Part shown: piece after piece, positions 1-6,160 of the stretch | Layout: the number at the start of each line of letters is the position of its first letter | How positions within the stretch are numbered: the first letter of the stretch is position 1 | NCBI GenBank assembly: GCA_016933985.1 | Contig: JAFGTU010000341.1 | Span: forward strand, 1 to 8,345 | Direction of reading: 5' to 3' | Origin: Sedimentisphaerales bacterium | GTDB taxonomy: Bacteria; Planctomycetota; Phycisphaerae; Sedimentisphaerales; Anaerobacaceae | DNA: 8,345 bases | Position numbers and translations under genes: made by a program | The notes under the pieces: generated by a model | Seen by the model: the letters and a program-made list of their open reading frames with translations, nothing else | Databases searched by the model: none | What the model was told of the DNA's origin: nothing

Positions 1-188
1 GTGATGTACTCCAACGCCTCGGCCAGATAAAAATCTTCGAGCGTGTCGTAGAATAGCACATTGAAGCCCTCTCTGCACATGGCCGCCATATCCTCAGCCC
101 TGAGCTTGGCCGCATCGTTAAGAATCTCATCGTCGAGCGTCGTATAGTCCCACCACTGCGGCGCCAGCATACTTGTCTTCCTTGCCAT
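1..188 (-). CDS. Probable NagB-type glucosamine-6-phosphate deaminase-like protein, N-terminal part (runs off left edge)
   Basis: The reading frame is open from the ATG at 188 to the window edge, giving 62 complete codons and no stop. The start is supported by an AGGAG Shine-Dalgarno seven bases upstream. The protein begins MARKTSMLAPQWWDYTTL and continues to a segment FYDTLEDFYLAEALEYI. From memory this N-terminus matches a group of planctomycete and related proteins annotated as glucosamine-6-phosphate deaminase or isomerase (NagB/RpiA fold), which carry a short extension before the sugar-phosphate domain. The catalytic region lies outside the window, so the activity cannot be checked. If correct, it would convert an aminosugar phosphate to a ketose phosphate plus ammonia in the cytoplasm, or act as a related isomerase. 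It is the third gene of the minus-strand operon, 11 bases after the deacetylase gene, which supports a role in amino-sugar use. There is no signal peptide. The gene call is firm; the product name is moderate. Confidence 0.6.
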   Translation of the reverse strand, partial: MARKTSMLAPQWWDYTTLDDEILNDAAKLRAEDMAAMCREGFNVLFYDTLEDFYLAEALEYI

Positions 189-195
189 TTCTGCT

Positions 196-202
196 CTCCT
201 TA
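196..202 (-). promoter_or_regulatory. Shine-Dalgarno overlapping the upstream stop codon
   Basis: On the minus strand the TAA stop of the deacetylase gene (202-200) runs directly into AGGAG (200-196), followed by seven bases and the ATG at 188. The shared bases suggest that ribosomes ending the deacetylase can reinitiate on the next gene. This fits translational coupling and a fixed ratio of the two products. Seen in sequence; coupling is inferred. Confidence 0.6.
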
Positions 203-961
203 AATGATACGAACCAAGTCGCCCAATTCCGATTTTAATATATTGTCCTGCGGATATGCGTGCCCCAAATGCTGGCGGAAACCCTCCCCGTATTGTGCGC
301 CGATGCGCCCGCCCCTTATCGCGGAAAATTCCTTCATCATCATAACGTAGTTGTCCATCCGGTGATGCTTCATAAGCCAGTTCCGCTGGCTCTCGTGGCA
401 GCAGAGCATCCGCTCCTTCATATCCATCGCGGCGGTGATATCGACAATGAAGCTCGGCTCTATCGCCCGCCCGAAATTGTCTTTGCCCTCGACGGGGTCC
501 ATGTAATACAGATAGGGCACAGGCTCGAAGGGCTCGGCCCCGGGCGTCTCGACGTTGACCACCCCGCAAGCGAAACACGCGGTCTGCGCCAGCCGCGAAG
601 CCGTCTCGTGGTCCACCATGTAGTCCGTCGGGCTCAGAGTTATCACCACTGTCGGACGGACCTTGCGAACCAGTTCGATGGCCTTTAGCAAAGTCTGGTG
701 GTCGTACATTATGAAGATATCGCCGGATTCAAGGCAGTGGTACTTCCCGCCCAGCAGGCCGACGGCCTTGGCGGCCTCGGCCTTGCGAATCCTGCTAATC
801 TCCTCCCGGCTGTACTCTACAGTCCCGCAATCCCCTGGCGCCATCGTGGAGATATGCACATCCCAACCCCTCTGGCGAAGAAGCGCCAAAGTCCCCGCAC
901 ACATAAACTCCGCATCATCCGGATGAGCGCCAAAGCTCAATACTGTTTTTCTACCCGACAT
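200..961 (-). CDS. PIG-L/LmbE-family zinc-dependent N-deacetylase
   Basis: The product is a 253-residue cytoplasmic protein of usual family length with no signal peptide. PIG-L proteins use zinc to remove an acetyl (or other acyl) group from N-acetylglucosamine derivatives; members include MshB, BshB and GlcNAc-PI deacetylase. The family signature AHPDDAE is at residues 12-18, so His13 and Asp16 are the first metal ligands and Asp15 the probable general base, the same numbering as MshB. His118 in the segment VDHETAS is the likely third ligand. The HESQ segment near residue 189 matches the conserved H-x-S-Q region late in the family. I chose ATG 961 because AGGA (970-967) lies five bases upstream; a TTG at 976 would add five residues and has weaker support. 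The gene is 33 bases after the flavoprotein gene and 11 before the NagB-like gene, so all three are probably one transcript. Substrate is unknown; an N-acetylated amino sugar is the likeliest by context. Confidence 0.92.
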   Translation of the reverse strand: MSGRKTVLSFGAHPDDAEFMCAGTLALLRQRGWDVHISTMAPGDCGTVEYSREEISRIRKAEAAKAVGLLGGKYHCLESGDIFIMYDHQTLLKAIELVRKVRPTVVITLSPTDYMVDHETASRLAQTACFACGVVNVETPGAEPFEPVPYLYYMDPVEGKDNFGRAIEPSFIVDITAAMDMKERMLCCHESQRNWLMKHHRMDNYVMMMKEFSAIRGGRIGAQYGEGFRQHLGHAYPQDNILKSELGDLVRII

Positions 962-994
962 ATCGATCCTGACCAAAAAATCTCTAAACTATCA

Positions 995-3900
995 TTACGG
1001 CTTGGGCGGATCCGCCTGTCTTTCTTTGAGTATTGCCGCAGCGTGGCGGGCGTAGTGACCTCGCAGGTCGCGTGCATACTCTTTCAGAATCTTTTCGCCG
1101 AGTCCCTCGTAGTCGCCGCAGCGATACAGTGCCCGCGCCAGGAAAAGCTCCTTTAGCGACGCGTTCCTGGTCGTCGTATCCGAGGCATCAGCGGGCGTCT
1201 CTTTTCTTGCCTTATCGATATCCGTGAAGGCATGGCCCATGATGCCCGGCTTCTGCAGCGACTCGGCCAACGGCTTTGCCGCCGCAGGATTTCCAATCGC
1301 CTCGAGAGCCAGCGCCACCGCCCGGCAGTGCGAAAACTCGCTCTCGGAATCGAGCGCCTGCACTTTCTCAAGGATCGGCTCCAAGGCGTTCTCGCTCTTT
1401 GTGCGTCCCAAGGCGACAATCAGGCTGTCCAAATAGCTCAGGCTCATGCCGAATTGCCCCATCCCCGTATAGTGCCAGCCCTTGTCCCACTGGGCCGCTT
1501 CGACGGCTTTTTCCAGCGTTTCGGCGCCCACAACGTCCCCGTGCATGCCCAGGATATGGGCATAGACCAGCTTGGCCTTCTCATCCGTTGATTCGCCGTA
1601 GGCCCTCTTGACCAGCGGCATTGCCTCTTCAGGCTGGGCCAGGATTACTTCGAGGTTATTATAATCGTCGATGACATCTTCGACCGCACCAATGACGCGT
1701 TCAAGCGACAACGGGAAAGAATCCTTCTCACTCAGCACCGTCTCAGGCAGATTACCCTTCTCCACCAGATGCCTTTGAACGGCCTTGATGTCAACCTCGC
1801 GCAGCGACTTGCCCGTCTTGGCCGTGTCCGCCGCAATGAACCCCGCAGCGTAGCCCTGGTTCTGAATATCCGCCTGCATCCGTATCACCGGCATAGCGTC
1901 GCGGTGAGCGCTGATGCCCAGCCCGGTGACAAGGATGCCGTCCAGACCCTCGGGAAGCAGACAGCGATAGGGAACATTCACAAGCATCGATTCTCTGTCG
2001 GGCGGGCGAATCATGAACAAAGGATGAATGGTAAAACCATGCGTGTCGAAATTGCTCCTGGATATGACGATCGTGTCGCCGTAAGTGCGGTCCAACGAAA
2101 TGTCCATCGGCGACATCGTGAAATCGCCGACGATTCGACGCCGCTCACGCGTATCGACAAGCTGGCCGAGGTCGAAGGCATCCTGGTATTTGTCCTTGGC
2201 CGTCACAAACGCCCGCCAAACGTCGATAACGTCGCCGTCATCGACAAACGTCCAATCCGTATTGGTGTACCCCGCGCCCATCCCGCGCGGAGGCAGCCCC
2301 GCCCCCTGCACCGCGACACTGGAGCCATCGGTATAGACGCAGGAGGCCCCCGCCGATGCCGCAATATCCGCGTTGCCCGTAGAATCAATCACGACCTTGG
2401 CAAGCACAACGCCCCGGCCATCGTCCGTCGCGACAACCGCACCCTTAACCTTGCCGTCCTCGACAAACGCCCCGCATCCGATGGCCCCGAACCAGATATC
2501 CGCCCCCGCTTTGCGCAGCTCCCGGCGATACCATTCCTTCTTCAACTCCGGATTCCACGCAGGGCTGGTATTCTCCCCGTGAGAGGAAATATCCGCAACC
2601 CCCTGATCAACCTCCGCGGTAAAACCCTTGATATACCCGTAGTAATATTTGCTGATATAACCCATTGTACCCACGCCGCCTAAGCCGTGAAGATACTCGA
2701 CCACCAGCGTTTTGGCCCCCTGCCTGGCCGCCGAAATACCCGCAGGCGCGCCGCCAGTCCCGCCACCGATCACGACAACGTCGTACTCGCCCAGAACCGG
2801 CACGCCCTGACCCGGAGCTTCAACAAAACCAAGCTCGCCCTGCCTGCCGCGTAAGCCGCTCAAGTCCTCTCGAATATCGCCTAAATTCGTGGACGCCACC
2901 CACCGGCTCGCCACTCTTGCCGTATTGACTTCGCCAATGAGTTTGGCTTGAGCAGCCGCCGCGGCCCCGATTCGAGCGCCGATATCCATATACTCAACCG
3001 GTCGAAGCAGCTTCTCCGCCGCCTTGCGAGACACGCCCGCGCAGCCGCCAAGCACATACAACCGCTTGAACCCGACTGGCCTGAACACGGCAGGGTTGAC
3101 CCATCTGGCCCCCGGCCAGCGACCGCCAAGGCTTACCTTTGTCCTGATCGGATCGGGCGGAACCTCGAACGGAACCTCCGATGCATCAAGACGCTCCGAA
3201 TGCCACGTCTTATCCCTCGCAACCTGCTCGGCCCGCGCGAACGACGCAAAAGAGCCGTCTTCCATTGGTATCGTAAGGCGGTACTCATACGCCGCACGCG
3301 CGGCGCCGCTTCCCGCCCAAATCCCGGGCGAATTCTCAACCCCCTCCACCTCTGGGCCCGTCTGCATCTGCCCGCCGATCGTAACGTACTTGAACTGCCG
3401 CGGACCCGATGGATAAGGAGGAAATGCCGCACCTGCTATCCTCGCCACGCTCGCCCGATGCGTCGCATCGATTACCACCTTCGCCTTGACCGCCTGCCGA
3501 CCCGATCGATTAGCCATTACGATACCGGCTACGTTGCCTTGCCCATCGACAAGCACATCGGTGACATAGCAGCCATACAAAAACTCCACGCCCGCATCGA
3601 GCAGCGCCGCATCGAACGTCCGCTTGACGTGCATCGGCGTCGGAGGCGTGCGAGAGGCTTTGGAAACCTCCCCGGCAGCCTGCCTGCCCTCAATGATAAT
3701 CTCCCCGAGCAGCACCCGACCGGCATCCTCGCTCTTCTTGATAAGAAGCCGGATATATCGGGCCTCGGCGCTTACAGGCGCCGAAAGCTCAATCGGCCCC
3801 CACGGCTCATTAAGAGATTCGCCCGCCCGTTCGTTCTTGATCGTCGCGACTTCTCTCCACTGCTCTTTGTCATCGCTCAGAGATATTGATACCTCGGCTA

Positions 3901-4531
3901 CTTCAAAATTATCGCTCGCCCCCGGGTTGCGACGCTGATAAGTCATTAAATGGATCTTGTCGAACTGCCGAGCCCGCCCCAAATCCACCGTGATTCCAAC
4001 ATCCCCATCGTACTGAACGCTCTGGCTGCTCGCACTGCCCCACTTGCCGTCGTTAAGCACAGAAGGCGCAGCCGTGTCTTTGTGCACGCCCGCCGAAGCA
4101 ATGTCCGTTTGATACGTGAAGAGTATCGAGTTGCGCATAAGCTGCGCCGAGGCCGACTCGGCAAAAACCGCCTTGGCAAGCCGGGATTTCGGCACCTCAC
4201 CGGGCTCAAGCCACAACCGGTATGTCCCGCAGAGGTCCGCACCAAGATAAGGCTGCTGAGCGGCCAGAAACACCTTTGCGCCCTTCTCCGCGGCCTTAAC
4301 AGCCGCCGCAACACCGCCGGACGTCCCCCCGACGACAACAACATCAACGTTATAAGCAACCGGAATTCGCCGGGCTGACGCGCAGATTGTGTCTTTCGCT
4401 GCCGGACCGGCAAGACGCACCCGCCCAACCGTCCCCACATTAACTTGCTCCGGTTCCGTGCAGCCCGATTGCCCGATAAGCAAGAACGACAGCACCAAAA
4501 CCGCCGTACACCAAAAGAATTTCTTCATCAT
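995..4531 (-). CDS. Exported lipoprotein with two tandem FAD-dependent oxidoreductase modules, an inserted discoidin-like domain and a helical-repeat C-terminus
   Basis: The product has 1178 residues. The N-terminus has two lysines, a hydrophobic core and a lipobox-like QSGC with Cys24, so it is probably a lipoprotein. FAD module 1 has its dinucleotide-binding glycines in VVVVGGTSGGVAAA (64-77), a VVIDATH strand (352-358) and a closing segment around 486-529. Residues about 155-283 read as an F5/8 type C (discoidin) beta-sandwich: LNDGKWGS, VDLGRARQFDKIHL, ARYIRLLI, GEIIIEG. FAD module 2 has VVVIGGGTGG (585-594), VVIDSTGNAD (713-722), the family motif RRRIVGDF (797-804) and the C-terminal FAD segment LDGILVTGLGISAHRDAMPV (863-882). 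Residues about 945-1170 look like paired helices of HEAT type. Module 2 resembles the FAD_oxidored family (PF12831). The substrate is unknown; a carbohydrate is inferred from the discoidin domain and operon. The start is ATG 4531 or the adjacent ATG 4528, with AAGGA upstream. First gene of the operon. Confidence 0.88.
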   Translation of the reverse strand: MMKKFFWCTAVLVLSFLLIGQSGCTEPEQVNVGTVGRVRLAGPAAKDTICASARRIPVAYNVDVVVVGGTSGGVAAAVKAAEKGAKVFLAAQQPYLGADLCGTYRLWLEPGEVPKSRLAKAVFAESASAQLMRNSILFTYQTDIASAGVHKDTAAPSVLNDGKWGSASSQSVQYDGDVGITVDLGRARQFDKIHLMTYQRRNPGASDNFEVAEVSISLSDDKEQWREVATIKNERAGESLNEPWGPIELSAPVSAEARYIRLLIKKSEDAGRVLLGEIIIEGRQAAGEVSKASRTPPTPMHVKRTFDAALLDAGVEFLYGCYVTDVLVDGQGNVAGIVMANRSGRQAVKAKVVIDATHRASVARIAGAAFPPYPSGPRQFKYVTIGGQMQTGPEVEGVENSPGIWAGSGAARAAYEYRLTIPMEDGSFASFARAEQVARDKTWHSERLDASEVPFEVPPDPIRTKVSLGGRWPGARWVNPAVFRPVGFKRLYVLGGCAGVSRKAAEKLLRPVEYMDIGARIGAAAAAQAKLIGEVNTARVASRWVASTNLGDIREDLSGLRGRQGELGFVEAPGQGVPVLGEYDVVVIGGGTGGAPAGISAARQGAKTLVVEYLHGLGGVGTMGYISKYYYGYIKGFTAEVDQGVADISSHGENTSPAWNPELKKEWYRRELRKAGADIWFGAIGCGAFVEDGKVKGAVVATDDGRGVVLAKVVIDSTGNADIAASAGASCVYTDGSSVAVQGAGLPPRGMGAGYTNTDWTFVDDGDVIDVWRAFVTAKDKYQDAFDLGQLVDTRERRRIVGDFTMSPMDISLDRTYGDTIVISRSNFDTHGFTIHPLFMIRPPDRESMLVNVPYRCLLPEGLDGILVTGLGISAHRDAMPVIRMQADIQNQGYAAGFIAADTAKTGKSLREVDIKAVQRHLVEKGNLPETVLSEKDSFPLSLERVIGAVEDVIDDYNNLEVILAQPEEAMPLVKRAYGESTDEKAKLVYAHILGMHGDVVGAETLEKAVEAAQWDKGWHYTGMGQFGMSLSYLDSLIVALGRTKSENALEPILEKVQALDSESEFSHCRAVALALEAIGNPAAAKPLAESLQKPGIMGHAFTDIDKARKETPADASDTTTRNASLKELFLARALYRCGDYEGLGEKILKEYARDLRGHYARHAAAILKERQADPPKP

Positions 4532-4656
4532 TCTGTTTCCTTCACCTCTTATTGCAACGCTTCTTCAAAACTGCAGCACTCCTTACCAAGGCCCCTGCTT
4601 CGCCCGTCGCCCTGCCTGAAGACACGCCGCGGCGTAAAAGGCCTCAGTGTCCTCGT

Positions 4657-4684
4657 ATTATCTTCACTATTCCACCTTTTGCAA
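4657..4684 (-). promoter_or_regulatory. Candidate sigma-70-type promoter for the minus-strand operon
   Basis: Read on the minus strand, TTGCAA (4684-4679) is followed after 16 bases by GATAAT (4662-4657), five of six matches to the consensus -10. Transcription would start near 4650, leaving a leader of about 120 bases before the flavoprotein ATG. The leader contains the perfect palindrome CGCCGCGGCG (4634-4625), which could be a protein site or a small RNA hairpin. Planctomycete promoters are poorly mapped, so this is tentative. Confidence 0.35.
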
Positions 4685-4735
4685 CAGCAATCCACGCCCG
4701 GCTTAAATCGCTCCGCCGACTGCAATTACTGAGGC

Positions 4736-4764
4736 TTGACCGCCGCCCCTTTTCCCCCTAAAAT
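4736..4764 (+). promoter_or_regulatory. Strong-looking sigma-70-type promoter for the acyltransferase gene
   Basis: TTGACC (4736-4741) and TAAAAT (4759-4764) each match five of six consensus bases and are separated by exactly 17 bases. A start site about seven bases after the -10 box falls at 4771-4773, at or next to the A of the ATG at 4773. No Shine-Dalgarno precedes that ATG, which agrees with a leaderless transcript. The boxes and spacing are seen in sequence; the start site is inferred. Confidence 0.55.
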
Positions 4765-4772
4765 CGCCGACT

Positions 4773-5717
4773 ATGCTCGACCGGACGCCAAAGAAGAAAA
4801 AGAAGAAACACAATCCCGTTAAGGATTATCTACTCTATATCCTCGTGCGGACGCTTTGCGTCGTCGTCCACGTGTTCAGCGTCGAGACGAATCTAAATAC
4901 CGCCAGATTCTTCGGTCGGCTCCTCTGGAAATACTACCATCGAGGTCGAAATCGCACCCTCGATAATCTCAGGGCCAGTTTTCCGGAAAAGAGCGAAGAT
5001 TGGATACAGCGAACAGGCAGAGAGAGCTTCCAGCAGCTTGCGATGTTTGCAATGGAAGTGGTCCTCGTCCCGCGTATTGTGCGAAAGCAGAACTGGCGCG
5101 ACTATTCGCGGTACAAAGCCGTCGAACGCGTCAAGTGGCTCATGCAAGAGCGACGCGGCCTGCTCATGATCACCGCACACTACGGCAACTTTGAGATTAT
5201 TGGCTACATCCTCGGCCTTTTTAACTTCAACATCTATAGCATCGCCCGCCCTCTCGACAACAAGTACCTCAGCAGATACCTCTACGGCCTTAGACAGCGG
5301 GTCGGGCAGAAGATAATCGACAAAAAGGGAGCCGCCAAACTGATGCCCAAAATCACATCAACCGGAGCGACCCTCTGTTTCATTGCCGATCAGGATGCCG
5401 GCAGAAAAGGCGTTTTCGTCGAATTCATGGGCCGAAAAGCGAGCACTTACAAGAGTATAGGACTGCTCGCAATCACTAATAACATCCCCATAGGCGTCGG
5501 ATACAGCAGGAGAATTGGCAATCGATTCTTCTTCGAAATGGCTGTCAACCGAATAATCATGCCCCATGAATGGGCCGACAAAGAAGACCCCTTGACCTGG
5601 GTTACCCAGGAATACAGCAAGGCCATTGAGCAGTTTGTCCGCGAAGACCCCACCCAATACTGGTGGCTGCATCGCCGATGGAAGAGCCAGCCGAAAGCCA
5701 AAGCCCCGAAATCTTAG
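4773..5717 (+). CDS. LpxL/HtrB-family lipid A (Kdo2-lipid) acyltransferase
   Basis: The product is a 314-residue inner-membrane acyltransferase, close to the usual length of about 300. The family transfers an acyl chain from acyl carrier protein to a lipid A precursor on the cytoplasmic face of the membrane. The catalytic H-x4-E motif is HYGNFE (His136, Glu141). Supporting segments are ARP (158-160), DQDAGRKGVFVEFMG (206-220) and the C-terminal DPTQYWWLHRRWK (292-304), typical of LpxL/HtrB proteins. A single hydrophobic segment spans about residues 18-36. It follows six consecutive lysines (7-12), which should hold the N-terminus in the cytoplasm. ATG 4773 is the only plausible start: the next Met lies well beyond the membrane segment. 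It has no Shine-Dalgarno, but a good promoter sits immediately upstream. Secondary versus other acylation steps, or another lysophospholipid acceptor, cannot be told from sequence. The gene diverges from the flavoprotein operon and appears to be monocistronic. Confidence 0.9.
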   Translation: MLDRTPKKKKKKHNPVKDYLLYILVRTLCVVVHVFSVETNLNTARFFGRLLWKYYHRGRNRTLDNLRASFPEKSEDWIQRTGRESFQQLAMFAMEVVLVPRIVRKQNWRDYSRYKAVERVKWLMQERRGLLMITAHYGNFEIIGYILGLFNFNIYSIARPLDNKYLSRYLYGLRQRVGQKIIDKKGAAKLMPKITSTGATLCFIADQDAGRKGVFVEFMGRKASTYKSIGLLAITNNIPIGVGYSRRIGNRFFFEMAVNRIIMPHEWADKEDPLTWVTQEYSKAIEQFVREDPTQYWWLHRRWKSQPKAKAPKS

Positions 5718-5722
5718 CCCCT

Positions 5723-5745
5723 GCCCCGCGAAACCCTGGCGGGGC
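5723..5745 (+). terminator. GC-rich stem-loop just after the acyltransferase gene, possible terminator
   Basis: GCCCCGC (5723-5729) and GCGGGGC (5739-5745) form a perfect seven-base-pair stem with a nine-base loop, starting six bases after the TAG stop. There is no run of T after it, so it is not a classic intrinsic terminator. It may be a weak terminator or a 3'-end stabiliser. Position and stem are seen; function is inferred. Confidence 0.4.
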
Positions 5746-5759
5746 GCCGAGAAACCGCG

Positions 5760-5857
5760 TTTTCAGCACTGAAAGGAGCCTGTGGGAACCCCGAATAGTG
5801 TACATTCGGTTAGCTCACAGCGGCATAACACTTCAACGCAACTTAAGTGAACAGCCG
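5760..5857 (+). repeat. Cluster of three inverted repeats in the intergenic region
   Basis: Three hairpin-forming inverted repeats follow one another. TTTCAG/CTGAAA lies at 5761-5774 around two bases. CCGAAT/ATTCGG lies at 5791-5809 around seven bases. A two-tier structure at 5821-5857 has outer stem CGGC/GCCG, a symmetric four-by-four internal loop and inner stem CACTT/AAGTG around an 11-base loop. None has a T-run, and none matches an RNA family I recognise. They could be 3' structures of the acyltransferase mRNA, protein-binding sites or part of a small RNA. No gene of convincing length is found here. Confidence 0.35.
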
Positions 5858-5871
5858 AAATCTGAGCCCGG

Positions 5872-5887
5872 AAGAAGATTTCTTCTT
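5872..5887. promoter_or_regulatory. Near-perfect palindrome overlapping the -35 box, possible operator
   Basis: AAGAAGA (5872-5878), two bases, then TCTTCTT (5881-5887) form a 7+2+7 inverted repeat. Its right end shares two bases with the candidate -35 box TTGAAA. A dimeric repressor bound here would block the polymerase. The palindrome is seen; the operator role is inferred, and no regulator gene is in the window. Confidence 0.35.
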
Positions 5888-5915
5888 GAAACTATGACGG
5901 CTGACCTGTTATACT
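5886..5915 (+). promoter_or_regulatory. Candidate sigma-70-type promoter for the LamG-protein gene
   Basis: TTGAAA (5886-5891) and TATACT (5910-5915) match consensus in four and five of six positions and are 18 bases apart. A start near 5922 leaves a leader of about 240 bases before the ATG at 6161. A perfect TTGACA also occurs at 5987-5992, but its only partner GCTAAT (6013-6018) is 20 bases away, which is too far, so I prefer the upstream pair. Confidence 0.45.
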
Positions 5916-5976
5916 AAGTGTTAATAGGTGGTGGTTGCTTTTCAGATGTAGGAGGACGCAAACAACCTCAGACACT

Positions 5977-6089
5977 AAAAGCCCCGTTGACAAAGCAGTG
6001 GAAAATCGTCTCGCTAATGCGAATTCATTATCGGGCGTTTTTCCTCTTAGGACTTTTTTAGTCAGGCTCACGCGCCTGTCGAAAACAGG
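5977..6089 (+). ncRNA. Structured 5' leader of the LamG-protein mRNA (candidate cis-regulatory RNA)
   Basis: A long stem can form between AAAAGCCCCG (5977-5986) and CGGGCGTTTTT (6032-6042) with one bulged base and a 45-base loop. It ends in five T, so it could act as a terminator-like element. Downstream, GACT/AGTC (6051-6063) flank five T. Then CAGGC (6063-6067) can pair with GCCTG (6074-6078), while CCTGT (6075-6079) can instead pair with ACAGG (6085-6089). The last two hairpins exclude each other. I do not recognise a known riboswitch consensus. Pairings are seen; the regulatory role is inferred. Confidence 0.3.
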
Positions 6090-6160
6090 GTATGTTCAAA
6101 TGTCTAATGAGCATCATTATGACTTTTCTCTTTGTCCCTCATTTTTGAAGGAAGACTACA

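Noticed and set aside
260..688. Plus-strand open frame of 142 codons opposite the deacetylase gene
   Set aside because: Antisense shadow of a gene with intact zinc-binding motifs; translation shows no domain.
962..976. TTG at 976 as start of the deacetylase
   Set aside because: Adds only five residues before MSGRKTVL; the ATG at 961 has a correctly spaced AGGA and gives the usual family N-terminus.
1769..2683. Plus-strand open frame of 304 codons opposite the flavoprotein gene
   Set aside because: It lies wholly antisense to a well-supported gene, is rich in Arg, His and Pro, has no recognisable domain and follows from the codon bias of the true strand.
2948..3889. Plus-strand open frame of 313 codons opposite the flavoprotein gene
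   Set aside because: Same reasons: strongly Arg-rich, low-complexity translation with no motif, on the strand opposite clear FAD and discoidin motifs.
3946..4440. Alternative minus-strand frame of 164 codons inside the flavoprotein gene
   Set aside because: Out of frame with the signal peptide and FAD glycine loop; composition is Arg/Ser-rich and no ribosome binding site is evident.
4793..4808. AAG/AAA run as a simple-sequence repeat of regulatory interest
   Set aside because: It codes six lysines ahead of the membrane segment of the acyltransferase, with mixed AAG and AAA codons, so a membrane-topology role explains it.
5946..5954. ATGTAG followed by GAGG at 5945-5954 as a minimal start-stop element
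   Set aside because: Too short to distinguish from chance, and its own upstream ribosome binding site is poor.
5987..6018. TTGACA (5987) as the main -35 box of the LamG gene
   Set aside because: The only -10-like partner, GCTAAT, is 20 bases away; the upstream pair at 5886-5915 is better spaced.
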